From Curvibacter cyanobacteriorum (lineage in GTDB: Bacteria; Pseudomonadota; Gammaproteobacteria; Burkholderiales; Burkholderiaceae_C): a DNA stretch of 64,000 nucleotides. The stretch is taken from the NCBI RefSeq assembly GCF_028649475.1, contig NZ_JAQSIP010000010.1:102740-166739 (forward strand). Direction: 5' to 3'. Positions 45,738 to 54,478 of this stretch are shown here, piece by piece (the stretch's first letter is position 1; every line of letters begins with the position of its first letter). The notes below the pieces were generated by a model, which was given only the letters and a program-made list of their open reading frames with translations, ran no database searches and was not told the origin of the DNA. A program made the position numbers and the translations under genes.

Positions 45738-47356
45738 CAGTAGCCCACCGTGGTCAGGTCCTGGAACCAGTGCTGGGCCTGCACAAAGTGCTTGATCTTG
45801 GGCGAATGGGCATGCGGGTTGGTGTCGTGCACCACCCACAGCATCAGCGCCTGGTTGACCAGGGTCTCATGCAGCGAGGCCAGCAGCTTGTCCTGCGCCT
45901 TGGGGTCAAAGGTGGTGCGGATCTTGTCGATCGTGGCGTCCACCTGCGGGTCGCTCAGCCCCCCCCAATTGACGCCATTGGGGGCGATGTAGCGGCTGTC
46001 CATGAAGCGCGTCAGGGCGTAGAACGGGTCGGCCGTGACATAGCCCAGGTTGATGGCGCTGATGCCCTTGCCGGCGTTCATGTCGGCCTTGGCCCCGCTG
46101 CGCCAGTGCAGGTACAGGTTCTCCAGCTCGACCACCTCGAACTCGATCTGCACCCCGATCTCGGCCAGGCTTTGCTGGATGAACTCGTTCATCGGCAGCG
46201 ACAGCATCTGGCCACTGCCGCCCTGCGCAATGATCACCTTCGCCTTGAGCGGACGGCTCTTGCCGTAACCCGCCTGGGCCATCAGGGCGCGCGCTTGGGC
46301 GAGGTCGTACTTGACGTCGAAGGTCGGCTTGCCGAACCAGGGGCTGGTGGCGTCGAGCTGGCCGCGGGCCACCGAGGCCTGGCCATTGAGCAGGCTGACA
46401 ATCGCCTCGCGGTCGATCGCCAGGTTGACGGCCTTGCGCACCCGCACATCGGCCCAGGGCGAGCCGGGCTGGGTGCTGAAGTGGTAGGGCCAGACATGCG
46501 GCGTGACGTTGCTGACGATCTTGAAGCCCCCCTTTTGCAACTGGCCCAGCGCGTCCGGCGGCGGCGTTTCGATGACGTCGACCTGGCCGTTGAGCAAGGC
46601 GTTGGCGCGGGTCAGCGCGTCGGGGATCGGCAGCAGCACGATGCGGTCGGCCTTGGCCAGGCGGGCCTTGTCCCAGTAGCCCGCATGGCGCACCAGCTCG
46701 GCGCGCTCGCGCGGCACCAGCTTGTCGAGCTTGAAGGGGCCGGTGCCCGAGGGCTGGCTGGCGACCTTGTTCCAGTCGCGCCCCAGTTTGTCCCACTGCG
46801 CCGGGCTGCCGATCAGGAACCACGGCAGTTGGTACGGGAACAGCGCGTCGACGTCCTTGGTGGTGATTTCCACCACCTCGTCACTGACCTTGCGCCAGCT
46901 GGCAATCGACGGGATGCGTGGCCGCACCTGGGCGGCTTGCTTGGCGTCGTACTGGGGCGACTTGTCGCTCAGCACCTTGTCGAGGTTCCAGACCACGGCG
47001 TCGGCGTTGAAGACCGAGCCGTCATGGAACTTGACGCCCTTGCGCAGCGTGAAGAGCCACTTCTTGGGGTCTTTGGGGTCGGGCTTCCATTCGGTGGCCA
47101 GGCCAGGCACCAGCTTGCCGGGCCGCGAGCCGATGTTGGCCTCCCAGGCGATCAGGGGGTCGTAAATCGTGTGGCCGGTGAACTGGTAGGCCCCGGCGCC
47201 GCGGTCGGGCTGACCCGAGGTCAAGGGGATGTCGGCCATCGAGATGCCGTAGCGGACCACCGATTCGGCCCAGCTGGCGCTGCTGACGCTCAAGGCGCCC
47301 ACGGCCAGGGCCGCGGACCAGGCCAGGCGGCGAAACCGCAGGGAGGCTGATTGCAT
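45737..47356 (-). CDS. DppA/OppA-type (SBP_bac_5) peptide-binding protein
   Basis: A 539-residue periplasmic protein with a signal peptide (residues 1-30, RRLAWSAALAVGALSVSSA). The class 5 fold is seen in LVPGLATEWKPDPKD, FTLRKGVKFHDGSVFNADAV, GTGPFKLDKLVPRER and VRVRKAVNLAIDREAI. Proteins of this type bind di- or oligopeptides, glutathione, nickel or opines. GAGGAG lies before the ATG at 47356. No permease or ATPase gene lies beside it, so it must use a transporter encoded elsewhere. Its message continues into the GntR gene, and the gamma-glutamyltransferase gene follows, so gamma-glutamyl peptides are a reasonable guess. Confidence 0.88.
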   Translation of the reverse strand: MQSASLRFRRLAWSAALAVGALSVSSASWAESVVRYGISMADIPLTSGQPDRGAGAYQFTGHTIYDPLIAWEANIGSRPGKLVPGLATEWKPDPKDPKKWLFTLRKGVKFHDGSVFNADAVVWNLDKVLSDKSPQYDAKQAAQVRPRIPSIASWRKVSDEVVEITTKDVDALFPYQLPWFLIGSPAQWDKLGRDWNKVASQPSGTGPFKLDKLVPRERAELVRHAGYWDKARLAKADRIVLLPIPDALTRANALLNGQVDVIETPPPDALGQLQKGGFKIVSNVTPHVWPYHFSTQPGSPWADVRVRKAVNLAIDREAIVSLLNGQASVARGQLDATSPWFGKPTFDVKYDLAQARALMAQAGYGKSRPLKAKVIIAQGGSGQMLSLPMNEFIQQSLAEIGVQIEFEVVELENLYLHWRSGAKADMNAGKGISAINLGYVTADPFYALTRFMDSRYIAPNGVNWGGLSDPQVDATIDKIRTTFDPKAQDKLLASLHETLVNQALMLWVVHDTNPHAHSPKIKHFVQAQHWFQDLTTVGY

Positions 47357-47644
47357 GGAAGAGGCTCCTCAAAGTTCGGAAAGCCTCTGCTGAGCATGCA
47401 ACATGCCAACCCGGCGCCGTGAGCGCGCTGTTTTTTGCCCGAGCGCGCCCCGCCTGGCGCGGCAAGGGTTTGTACTTGGCGCCCGTGGGTGGGACGCTGC
47501 GGGGTCACCGGCGCGCCACTCCCCAGGCCTGTGCATGCACCGAGATCAGGCCTGGGCCGGCGCAGCGGGTGCCCCGGCTCAGGGCGGGCATGGGCCCCGG
47601 GCGCCCTGGGGCAACCGGGCACCGGGGGGGGCCGACCGACCGGC

Positions 47645-48610
47645 TCAGTCGCCGGTGATCTTGCGCTCCACCACGATCTTCTTCCACTTGGCCGCATCGG
47701 CCGCCACCAGCGCGGCGAACTGGGCCGGGCTGCCGGTGACGCCCTCGATGCCCAGGCGCGCCAGCTTGTCCTTGACCTCGGGGTCGGCCAGCGCCTGCTG
47801 CACGGCGGTGTTGAGCCGGCCTTGCAAGTCGGTTGGCAGCCCCTTGGGGCCGTACAGGCCGAACCAGGTGGTGGACTCGAAGCCGGGCAGCACATCGGCG
47901 ATCGGCGGCAGGTCGGGCACCAGCGGGCTGCGCTTGAGCGTGGTCACACCCAGCGCCCGCAGGCGGCCGTCGCGCACATGCGGCAGGCCCGTGGGCAGCG
48001 AGTCGAACAACACATCGAGCTTGCCGCTGACCAGGTCCGGAATCGCCAGCGCGGTGCCCTTGTAAGGGATGTGCACCACAAACAGACCCGCCTGCGACTT
48101 GAACAACTCGGCCGTCAGCTGAACGATGGTGCCGTTGCCACTGGAGGCGTAGTTGAGCCGCCCCGGGTTGCGCCGCGCGTGCTGGATCCATTCCTGCACC
48201 GTGCGGGCGGGCGAGCTGTTGGGCACCAGCATGATGCTGGGCGCCAGCCCCACCTGGGCGATGGGGCTGAAGTCGTGCACCGGGTCGTAGGGCAGTTTGG
48301 CGTTGAGTGCCGGGCCAATCGCGTGCGTGCTGCTGGTGGCCAGCAGCAGGGTGTAGCCGTCGGGGGCCGCCTTGGCCACCAGGTCCGAGCCGATGGTGCC
48401 ACCGGCGCCAGGCCGGTTCTCCACCACCACGGTGGTGCCCAGGCGCTCGCCCAGCTTCTGCGACACGGTGCGCGCCAGGATGTCGGTGGCGCCCCCGGCC
48501 GGGAACGGAACCAACAAACGCAGCGGCTTGCTCGGGTAGCCCGCCTGGGCCCAGACCAGCGGGGCCGTGCCCAGGGCGGTGGCGGCACTCAGAAGATGAC
48601 GTCGTTTCAA
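47645..48610 (-). CDS. TctC/Bug-family solute-binding protein
   Basis: A 321-residue periplasmic protein of the Bug/TctC family, abundant in Comamonadaceae and Bordetella. The signal peptide is followed by YPSKPLRLLVPFPAGGATD, ENRPGAGGTIGSDLVAKAAP and VPYKGTALAIPDLVSG-like parts (HIPYKGTA). These proteins bind carboxylates or small neutral ligands. The start is likely TTG at 48610: GAGGAG lies six bases before it, and a TTG at 48616 would leave almost no spacer. The MKRRHLLSAATALG segment gives a normal signal start. It is separate from tctBA by about 1.5 kb, with DUF3422 between. The gap 47357-47644 shows nothing recognisable. Confidence 0.87.
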   Translation of the reverse strand: MKRRHLLSAATALGTAPLVWAQAGYPSKPLRLLVPFPAGGATDILARTVSQKLGERLGTTVVVENRPGAGGTIGSDLVAKAAPDGYTLLLATSSTHAIGPALNAKLPYDPVHDFSPIAQVGLAPSIMLVPNSSPARTVQEWIQHARRNPGRLNYASSGNGTIVQLTAELFKSQAGLFVVHIPYKGTALAIPDLVSGKLDVLFDSLPTGLPHVRDGRLRALGVTTLKRSPLVPDLPPIADVLPGFESTTWFGLYGPKGLPTDLQGRLNTAVQQALADPEVKDKLARLGIEGVTGSPAQFAALVAADAAKWKKIVVERKITGD

Positions 48611-48676
48611 ATCCAACTCCTCACAGGTTCAACAGTTCGAACGAGGCGGCAAGTGGCGTGCCCGTCCCCAGCGGAC

Positions 48677-49978
48677 TCAGTGGCGAGCCCCGCCCACGAT
48701 GCGGTGGTGCATGCGGCGCAGCGACCACCACACCGACAGCACCACCACCGGGATGGCCACCGCCGTGGTGGTCTCGGCGCTGAGGGGCCAACCCACCTTA
48801 GTCGCCCCCTTGGCCACGTAGCCCAGCAAGCCGACGATGTAGTAGCTGATGGCGGCCACCGACAGCCCCTCCACCGTGGACTGCAGCTTGAGCTGCAGGT
48901 CCTGGCGTTGGTTCATGGTGGTCAGCAGGTCCTGGCTGCTTTGTTGCTGTTCGATCTCGACCCGGGTACGCAGCAGGTTGCTGATGCGCGAGACGCGCTG
49001 CGACAGCGCGTCCTGGCGCCGGGCGGCCCACTCGCAGGTGCTGCGCGCGGGGGTCAGGCGGCGCTCCATGAACTCGCCAATCGTCTGCAGCCCGGCCAGC
49101 CGGGTCTCGCCGATGTCGGCAATGCGTTTGTCGACCAACTCAAAGTAGGCGGCGCTGGCTGAAAACCGGCTGTGCGTGAGCGCGTACTGGCTCTCGACCT
49201 GGCCGGCCAGGCGGGTCAGGCGGTCCAGCAACTGAGGTTCGTCGTCGCGGGCGGCGGCGCGGATGGCCTCGGCCAAGGCCGCCAGCTCCTGGTCCACAGT
49301 GGACAACAAGGCGCCCGCTTCACGCGCCACGGGCAGGCCCAGCAGGGCCGCCATGCGGTAGGTCTCGATCTCGAGCAGGCGCTGCACCAGGCGGCCCAGG
49401 CGGCGCGGCGACAGGCTGCCGGCCAGCAGCAGCATGTGCGAGAAACCGTCGGCATGGATGGCGAAGTCGGTGTAGACCTCACCATAGCCGTCGGCCACCT
49501 GCGAGGCCACCAACGACTCTTCGTGAAACAGGCGCTTGACCCAGGCCTCGGGCTCGGGCGCGGTGGTCGGCAGCACCGACAGGTGCATGGCCGTGAAACA
49601 GCGCCCTGGCAGGGCGCTGAGCCAGTCCTGCGGCACCACCGCCGCCGCCGTGGGCAGCTGCGCGCCACCAAGGGCCGCCCCATCGATGGGGCGGCTGAAG
49701 GTCCAGCTGACGAACTCGGTGTGCAGCTCCCAGCGCAGTCGAAACGGTCCGAGCTCGGTGCGCAAATGCGTCGAGCCCGCATCGGGCGGCGCCTGGTGGT
49801 GGTCACGCAACAAGGTGGCCAGGTGCTGGCGACTGAGCTCACGCTGCTGGGCGTCGCAGGCCATGACCAAATGAGAAATCACCAGCGGTGCCGTCAAGGC
49901 CTCCGGTGGACGGGCGTGGACCTCGTTGTGCAGCGCCACCCGCTGCGGGTGCTGTTGGAGTTGAAACGGCTGGCTCAT
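48677..49978 (-). CDS. DUF3422 family membrane-anchored protein
   Basis: A 433-residue DUF3422 protein. The N-terminal region (HPQRVALHNEVHARPPEAL, ELGPFRLRWELHTEFVSWTF) is characteristic. A long helical segment (about 220-370) includes LLRTRVEIEQQQSSQDLLTT and probably forms coiled coils. Two hydrophobic helices near the C-terminus (AISYYIVGLLGYVAKG and VAIPVVVLSVWWSLR) anchor it in the membrane. The fold recalls CorA-like metal transporters in shape, but no known transport function is assigned. The ATG at 49978 follows AAGGGACGC; it lies between a TctC gene and tctA. Confidence 0.88.
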   Translation of the reverse strand: MSQPFQLQQHPQRVALHNEVHARPPEALTAPLVISHLVMACDAQQRELSRQHLATLLRDHHQAPPDAGSTHLRTELGPFRLRWELHTEFVSWTFSRPIDGAALGGAQLPTAAAVVPQDWLSALPGRCFTAMHLSVLPTTAPEPEAWVKRLFHEESLVASQVADGYGEVYTDFAIHADGFSHMLLLAGSLSPRRLGRLVQRLLEIETYRMAALLGLPVAREAGALLSTVDQELAALAEAIRAAARDDEPQLLDRLTRLAGQVESQYALTHSRFSASAAYFELVDKRIADIGETRLAGLQTIGEFMERRLTPARSTCEWAARRQDALSQRVSRISNLLRTRVEIEQQQSSQDLLTTMNQRQDLQLKLQSTVEGLSVAAISYYIVGLLGYVAKGATKVGWPLSAETTTAVAIPVVVLSVWWSLRRMHHRIVGGARH

Positions 49979-50092
49979 GCGTCCCTTGGTGAATCCGGAT
50001 GGGCTCCGGGAAACTGTCATTTTCACCCAAGCGCCCGCGCGCCCATCGAAGCCGAGGTGCCGCCATCCCCAGGGGGCGACCACAGGCGAAAA

Positions 50093-50118
50093 AAAACGGC
50101 ACCCGAAGGTGCCGTTTT
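50093..50118 (-). terminator. Bidirectional terminator after tctA
   Basis: AAAACGGCACC (50093-50103) pairs with GGTGCCGTTTT (50108-50118) in a perfect 11-bp stem with a CGAA loop. Read on the minus strand the stem is followed by a run of T residues (from the A run at 50089-50096), so it ends the tctBA message. The U-rich outer arms also suit plus-strand termination. Confidence 0.8.
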
Positions 50119-50169
50119 GGCGCATCGACCCGGGACGGACCGGCTCAGGGCCGGGGTCCCGGACGGGCT

Positions 50170-51681
50170 TCAGTCGTCCACGAAAGCCTGTTCGCGCTTG
50201 TTCTTGACCGCAGGCATCAGCACCACGATCAGCAGCAGGGCAGCGGCGGCCAGCAGACCGGCCGACAGCGGACGGGTCACGAACACGCTCCAGTCGCCAC
50301 GCGACAGCAGCAGCGCACGGCGCAGGTTTTCTTCCATCATCGGGCCCAGGATGAAACCCAGCAGCAGCGGAGCGGGTTCCACGCCCAGCTTGTGGAACAG
50401 GTAACCGATGAAACCGAAGCCACCCACCATCCAGATGTCGAAGGTGTTGTTGTTGGTGGAGTACACGCCGATCGCGCAGAACAGCACGATGGACGGGAAC
50501 AGCCAACGGTAAGGCACGGTCAGCAGCTTGATCCAGATGCCAATCAGCGGCAGGTTCAAGATGATCAGCATGGCATTGCCCAGCCACATCGAGGCGATCA
50601 GGCCCCAGAACAGTTCGGGGTTGCTGGTCATCACCTGCGGGCCCGGCTGGATGTTGTGGATGGTCATCGCACCCACCATCAGCGCCATCACCGCGTTGGG
50701 CGGGATGCCCAGCGTCAGCAGCGGGATGAAGGAGGTTTGGGCACCGGCGTTGTTGGCCGCTTCAGGGGCAGCCACACCGCGGATGTTGCCTTGACCGAAC
50801 GGGACTTCGCCAGGTTGCAGCTTGGTCTTCTTTTCGATCGTGTAGGCCGCGAAAGCCGCCAGCAGCGCGCCGCCACCGGGCAAGATGCCCAGGGCCGAAC
50901 CCAGGGCCGTGCCACGCAGCACCGCAGGGATCATGCGCTTGAAGTCGGTGGCGGTCGGCAGCAGGCCGTCGACCTTGGCGGTGAACACTTCACGCTCGTC
51001 ATCCGGCTGGGCCAGGTTGGAGATGATTTCACCGTAACCGAACACACCCATGGCGATCGCCACGAAGCCAATGCCGTCGGTCAACTCGGGGATGTCGAAG
51101 CTGAAGCGCGCCACACCGGAGTTCACGTCGGTACCGACCAGACCCATCAGCAGGCCCAGCACGATCATGGCCACCGCCTTGAGCAGCGAGCCCGAAGCCA
51201 GCACCACGGCGCCAATCAGGCCCAGGATCATCAGCGAGAAGTACTCGGCCGGGCCGAACTTGAAGGCGACTTCGGTCAGCGGCGGCGCGAAGGCGGCCAG
51301 GATCAGCGTGCCCACGCAACCAGCGAAGAACGAACCCAGACCGGCGGCCGCCAGGGCGGGACCTGCACGGCCCTTGCGGGCCATTTGGTAGCCGTCGATC
51401 ACGGTCACCACCGACGAGGACTCGCCCGGCAGGTTGACCAGAATCGCGGTGGTCGAACCACCGTACTGAGCACCGTAGTAGATGCCGGCCAGCATGATCA
51501 GCGCGGCCACCGGGGGCAGCGCGTAGGTGGCGGGCAGCAGCATGGCGATGGTGGCCACGGGGCCGATGCCCGGCAGCACGCCGATCAGCGTGCCCAACAG
51601 GCAGCCGACGAAAGCGTAGACCAGGTTTTGCATGGTGAAGGCCACGCCAAAACCGAGCGACAGGTTATTGATCAGATCCAT
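50170..51681 (-). CDS. tctA: tripartite tricarboxylate transporter, large membrane subunit
   Basis: A 503-residue TctA protein with about twelve membrane segments, the main pore subunit of a TTT transporter that moves a carboxylate with sodium or protons. Typical parts are GCLLGTLIGVLPGIGPVATIAMLLP, YYGAQYGGSTTAILVNLPGE and TLGIPPNAVMALMVGAMT (shown in pieces). The stem at 50093 ends its message, and it lies 19 bases downstream of tctB. The third component, TctC, is not in this operon; a TctC-like gene lies about 1.5 kb away on the same strand. Confidence 0.94.
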   Translation of the reverse strand: MDLINNLSLGFGVAFTMQNLVYAFVGCLLGTLIGVLPGIGPVATIAMLLPATYALPPVAALIMLAGIYYGAQYGGSTTAILVNLPGESSSVVTVIDGYQMARKGRAGPALAAAGLGSFFAGCVGTLILAAFAPPLTEVAFKFGPAEYFSLMILGLIGAVVLASGSLLKAVAMIVLGLLMGLVGTDVNSGVARFSFDIPELTDGIGFVAIAMGVFGYGEIISNLAQPDDEREVFTAKVDGLLPTATDFKRMIPAVLRGTALGSALGILPGGGALLAAFAAYTIEKKTKLQPGEVPFGQGNIRGVAAPEAANNAGAQTSFIPLLTLGIPPNAVMALMVGAMTIHNIQPGPQVMTSNPELFWGLIASMWLGNAMLIILNLPLIGIWIKLLTVPYRWLFPSIVLFCAIGVYSTNNNTFDIWMVGGFGFIGYLFHKLGVEPAPLLLGFILGPMMEENLRRALLLSRGDWSVFVTRPLSAGLLAAAALLLIVVLMPAVKNKREQAFVDD

Positions 51682-51700
51682 TTTGTGTTGTCCTCGATGC

Positions 51701-52189
51701 TCAACCGGTGATGAAGCTAGGCCAGACCGGGAACTGCAGTTTCAGCAGCACCACGAAGGCCAGGTAGCTGCCCACGGCCAGGATGACCGACAGCCCCAGA
51801 ACGCCCTTGAGGTTGAACTCGTTGCCCGCCAGGCTGGCAATGATCACCAGCGCGAAGATGCCCAAGATCATGCCCATGGCCGGGATCCCCAGGCTGGGCA
51901 GACCGCCCAGCAAGATACCGAACAGGAAGTTGGCCGCCAGGATGAAGAACAGCGGCTTCCAGGCCCACTTGCCGATCTTGTCACCCGATTCCGTCTCGAC
52001 CACCAACGCCTTGAAGGTGATCACCGCGCCGATCAAGGCGAGCAAGATCCCCAACATGAGCGGGAAGTACCCGGGACCCATGCGAGCACCACTACCGACG
52101 CTGTACGTCGTGGCACCCCATGCAAACGCAATGCCGACCACCATGAACATGAGGCCGGAAAAAAAGTCTTTTTGACTTTTGATTTTCAC
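51701..52189 (-). CDS. tctB: tripartite tricarboxylate transporter, small membrane subunit
   Basis: A 162-residue TctB protein with four membrane segments. It begins MKIKSQKDFFSGLMFMVVGI, has the YSVGSGARMGPGYFPLMLG stretch that is conserved in TctB, and a middle segment (KPLFFILAANFLFGILLGG) before the last helices. AGGAGA lies upstream of the ATG at 52189. It is the first gene of the tctBA pair and follows the 227-bp gap 52190-52416 that contains a 14-bp palindrome. Confidence 0.92.
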   Translation of the reverse strand: MKIKSQKDFFSGLMFMVVGIAFAWGATTYSVGSGARMGPGYFPLMLGILLALIGAVITFKALVVETESGDKIGKWAWKPLFFILAANFLFGILLGGLPSLGIPAMGMILGIFALVIIASLAGNEFNLKGVLGLSVILAVGSYLAFVVLLKLQFPVWPSFITG

Positions 52190-52343
52190 GAGTTATCTCC
52201 TCGAAAGAATTTTTCGACTGGCTGATTGTGGTGGCTTTCAGTTGGCTGACGGATGTGGATACCACCTACCAAAAACGCCTCGCGGCGCCCCGCTGTCACA
52301 AGGTGGACACAAATAAGCGCCAAACCAAGGGAAAACCCAAATT

Positions 52344-52357
52344 GACCTCATGAGGTC
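52344..52357. promoter_or_regulatory. 14-bp perfect palindrome upstream of tctB
   Basis: GACCTCATGAGGTC is a perfect palindrome about 155 bases upstream of the tctB start, with a further partial arm CGAACCTC to its right. It lies in the 227-bp gap between tctB and the GspE-like ATPase gene and may be an operator for the tct genes. Otherwise the gap is A/T-richer sequence without a clear promoter. Confidence 0.45.
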
Positions 52358-52416
52358 GTCGAACCTCTTTCGAGAAGATCGTCCTGTTCAGTCAGCGCAC
52401 GATCAAAAACAAGGGC

Positions 52417-54237
52417 TCAATCCAGCGGCGGCGTGGCCGCCAGCACCTCTTCGAGCGTGGTCAGGCCCTCGGCCACCCGCAGCGCCCCCGCCAGGCGCAG
52501 CGGGCGCATGCCGTCGGCCACGCCCTGGCGGCGCAGCACGTCCATGCTGGGCTCTTTGGTGACCTTGTCCTTGAAGACCTCGCTGACCGTCAACAGCTCG
52601 TACAGGCCCATGCGGCCCATGAAGCCGGTCATGCGGCAGTCGACGCAGCCCACGGGCTTGTAGGGGCGGTAGCCGCCGTTGATGTTGATCTTCCAGGGCT
52701 TCACAAAGTCAGCCAGGGCCTGCTCGGACACCGACTCGTCACGCACCTTGCACTGCTTGCACAGGGTGCGCACCAGGCGCTGCGCCAGCACCCCCAGCAC
52801 GGTGGCGTTCAGCAGGTAGGGTGGCACCCCCAGCTCCATCAGGCGTGTGATGGCGCTGGGCGCGTCGTTGGTGTGCAGGGTGGAGAACACCAGGTGGCCT
52901 GTCAGGGCGGCCTGCACCGCCATGTCCGCGGTTTCCAGGTCGCGGATTTCGCCCACCATGATGATGTCGGGGTCCTGCCGCATCAGCGAACGCAGGCCTT
53001 CGGCGAAGCTGAAGTCGAGCTGGGGCTGGACCTGGGTCTGGTTGAAGGCGGGCTCGATCATTTCGATCGGGTCCTCCACCGTGCAGACGTTCACCTCGTC
53101 GGTGGCGATGCGCTTGAGGGTGGAGTACAGCGTGGTGGTCTTGCCCGAGCCCGTCGGGCCGGTGACCAGCACGATGCCGTAGGGGCGGCGCACCAGCTGC
53201 TCCCAGCGCTGCGCGTCGTGGTGGGAGAAGCCCAGCGCGTCCAGGTCTTTGACGGCGGTGTCGGGGTCGAAGATCCGCATCACCATCTTCTCGCCAAAGG
53301 CGGTGGGCAGGGTGGACAGGCGCATCTCGACCTCATCGCCGCGCGGGTTGCGGGTCTTGATGCGGCCGTCCTGCGGGCGGCGGCGCTCGACCACGTCCAT
53401 GCGGCCCAGCAACTTGACGCGCGCCACCATGGCATTGAGCACGCCCATGGGCATTTGGTAGACCGAGTGCAGCACACCATCGATGCGAAAGCGGATCACG
53501 CCCTGCTCGCGCCGCGGCTCCAGGTGGATGTCGCTGGCACGCTGGTCAAACGCGTACTGCCACAGCCAGTCGACCACCCGCACCACGCCCTGGTCGTTGG
53601 CGTCGAGCTGCTTGTTGCTGCGGCCCAGCTCGACCAACTGCTCGAAGCTCGCCGCGCTGTTGACGGCGCCCGCCTTTTGCGCGGCACGCACGGACTTGGC
53701 CAGGGCAAAAAATTCGGCGGTGAAGCGCTGGATCTCGAGCGGGTTGGCCACCACGCGGCGCACGTGCCGGCGCGACTGGCGCTCGACCTCGGCCACCCAG
53801 TCGGTGATGAAGGGCTCGGCCGTCGCCACCACCACCTCGGTCGGCGTGACCTGCACCGGCAACACGCGGTGGCGCTCGGCGTAGGCCGCGCTCATGGTGT
53901 CGGCCACCTTGCCCACATCCACGCGCAGCGGGTCGATGCGCAGGTAGTCCACGCCCGCGCGGCCTGCGATGTACTGGGTCAGGGTTTCGAGGTCCAAGGA
54001 CTTGCCATCGGTGGCCCGCGCCATGGCCACGCTGGCCAGGCGCACCAGCGGGTGCTGTGCGCTCTCGGCCTGGGCACAGCGCGCCACGGTGCGTTCGGCT
54101 TCTTCGGCCGAAATCACCCCGTCGTCGCGCAGCCAACCGACCACCCGGCGCCAATCCAGCAGACCGACAAAGGCAGACGCAAGGGCCGCAGCGGCAGGCG
54201 GGACGGGGGAAGTGACAGGTCGTTGGCGATGGGGCAT
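52417..54237 (-). CDS. GspE/PilB-type secretion ATPase, orphan
   Basis: A 606-residue type II secretion/type IV pilus assembly ATPase. The N-terminal MshEN-like domain (about residues 60-180) includes VLPVQVTPTEVVVATAEPF. The ATPase domain has GPTGSGKTTTLYS (Walker A), the Asp box around TVEDPIEM, the Walker B-like QDPDIIMVGEIRD and STLHTNDAPSAITRL. Near the C-terminus two CxxC pairs (CKQCKVRD, CVDCRMTG) form the zinc domain of GspE-type proteins. No other gsp or pil gene is near. It may act with a pilus or secretion system encoded elsewhere. Arg/Gly-rich positions fit a c-di-GMP-binding MshEN, but this was not verified. Confidence 0.9.
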   Translation of the reverse strand: MPHRQRPVTSPVPPAAAALASAFVGLLDWRRVVGWLRDDGVISAEEAERTVARCAQAESAQHPLVRLASVAMARATDGKSLDLETLTQYIAGRAGVDYLRIDPLRVDVGKVADTMSAAYAERHRVLPVQVTPTEVVVATAEPFITDWVAEVERQSRRHVRRVVANPLEIQRFTAEFFALAKSVRAAQKAGAVNSAASFEQLVELGRSNKQLDANDQGVVRVVDWLWQYAFDQRASDIHLEPRREQGVIRFRIDGVLHSVYQMPMGVLNAMVARVKLLGRMDVVERRRPQDGRIKTRNPRGDEVEMRLSTLPTAFGEKMVMRIFDPDTAVKDLDALGFSHHDAQRWEQLVRRPYGIVLVTGPTGSGKTTTLYSTLKRIATDEVNVCTVEDPIEMIEPAFNQTQVQPQLDFSFAEGLRSLMRQDPDIIMVGEIRDLETADMAVQAALTGHLVFSTLHTNDAPSAITRLMELGVPPYLLNATVLGVLAQRLVRTLCKQCKVRDESVSEQALADFVKPWKININGGYRPYKPVGCVDCRMTGFMGRMGLYELLTVSEVFKDKVTKEPSMDVLRRQGVADGMRPLRLAGALRVAEGLTTLEEVLAATPPLD

Positions 54238-54478
54238 GGGGCAACAAAGCCGCGGTGGGCCGATCAGGCCGGCCCCAGGCGGCCGGCAACCCCTTCAGCA
54301 TAACGCGCCGGCACGGGCACGACGGCCGCCAGCCCGCGATTTACAGGACCGCCACGCGCCCTTTGCGAAGCCGTCACCCAAGGCGCAGAGGACCTGGCGG
54401 CCGGACCGAGCGAGCGGGCCGCGCAGTCGGCCAGCCCGAGGGCCCCGCCGCCGCAGTCGAGCGCGCCGCGCCCTGCCC

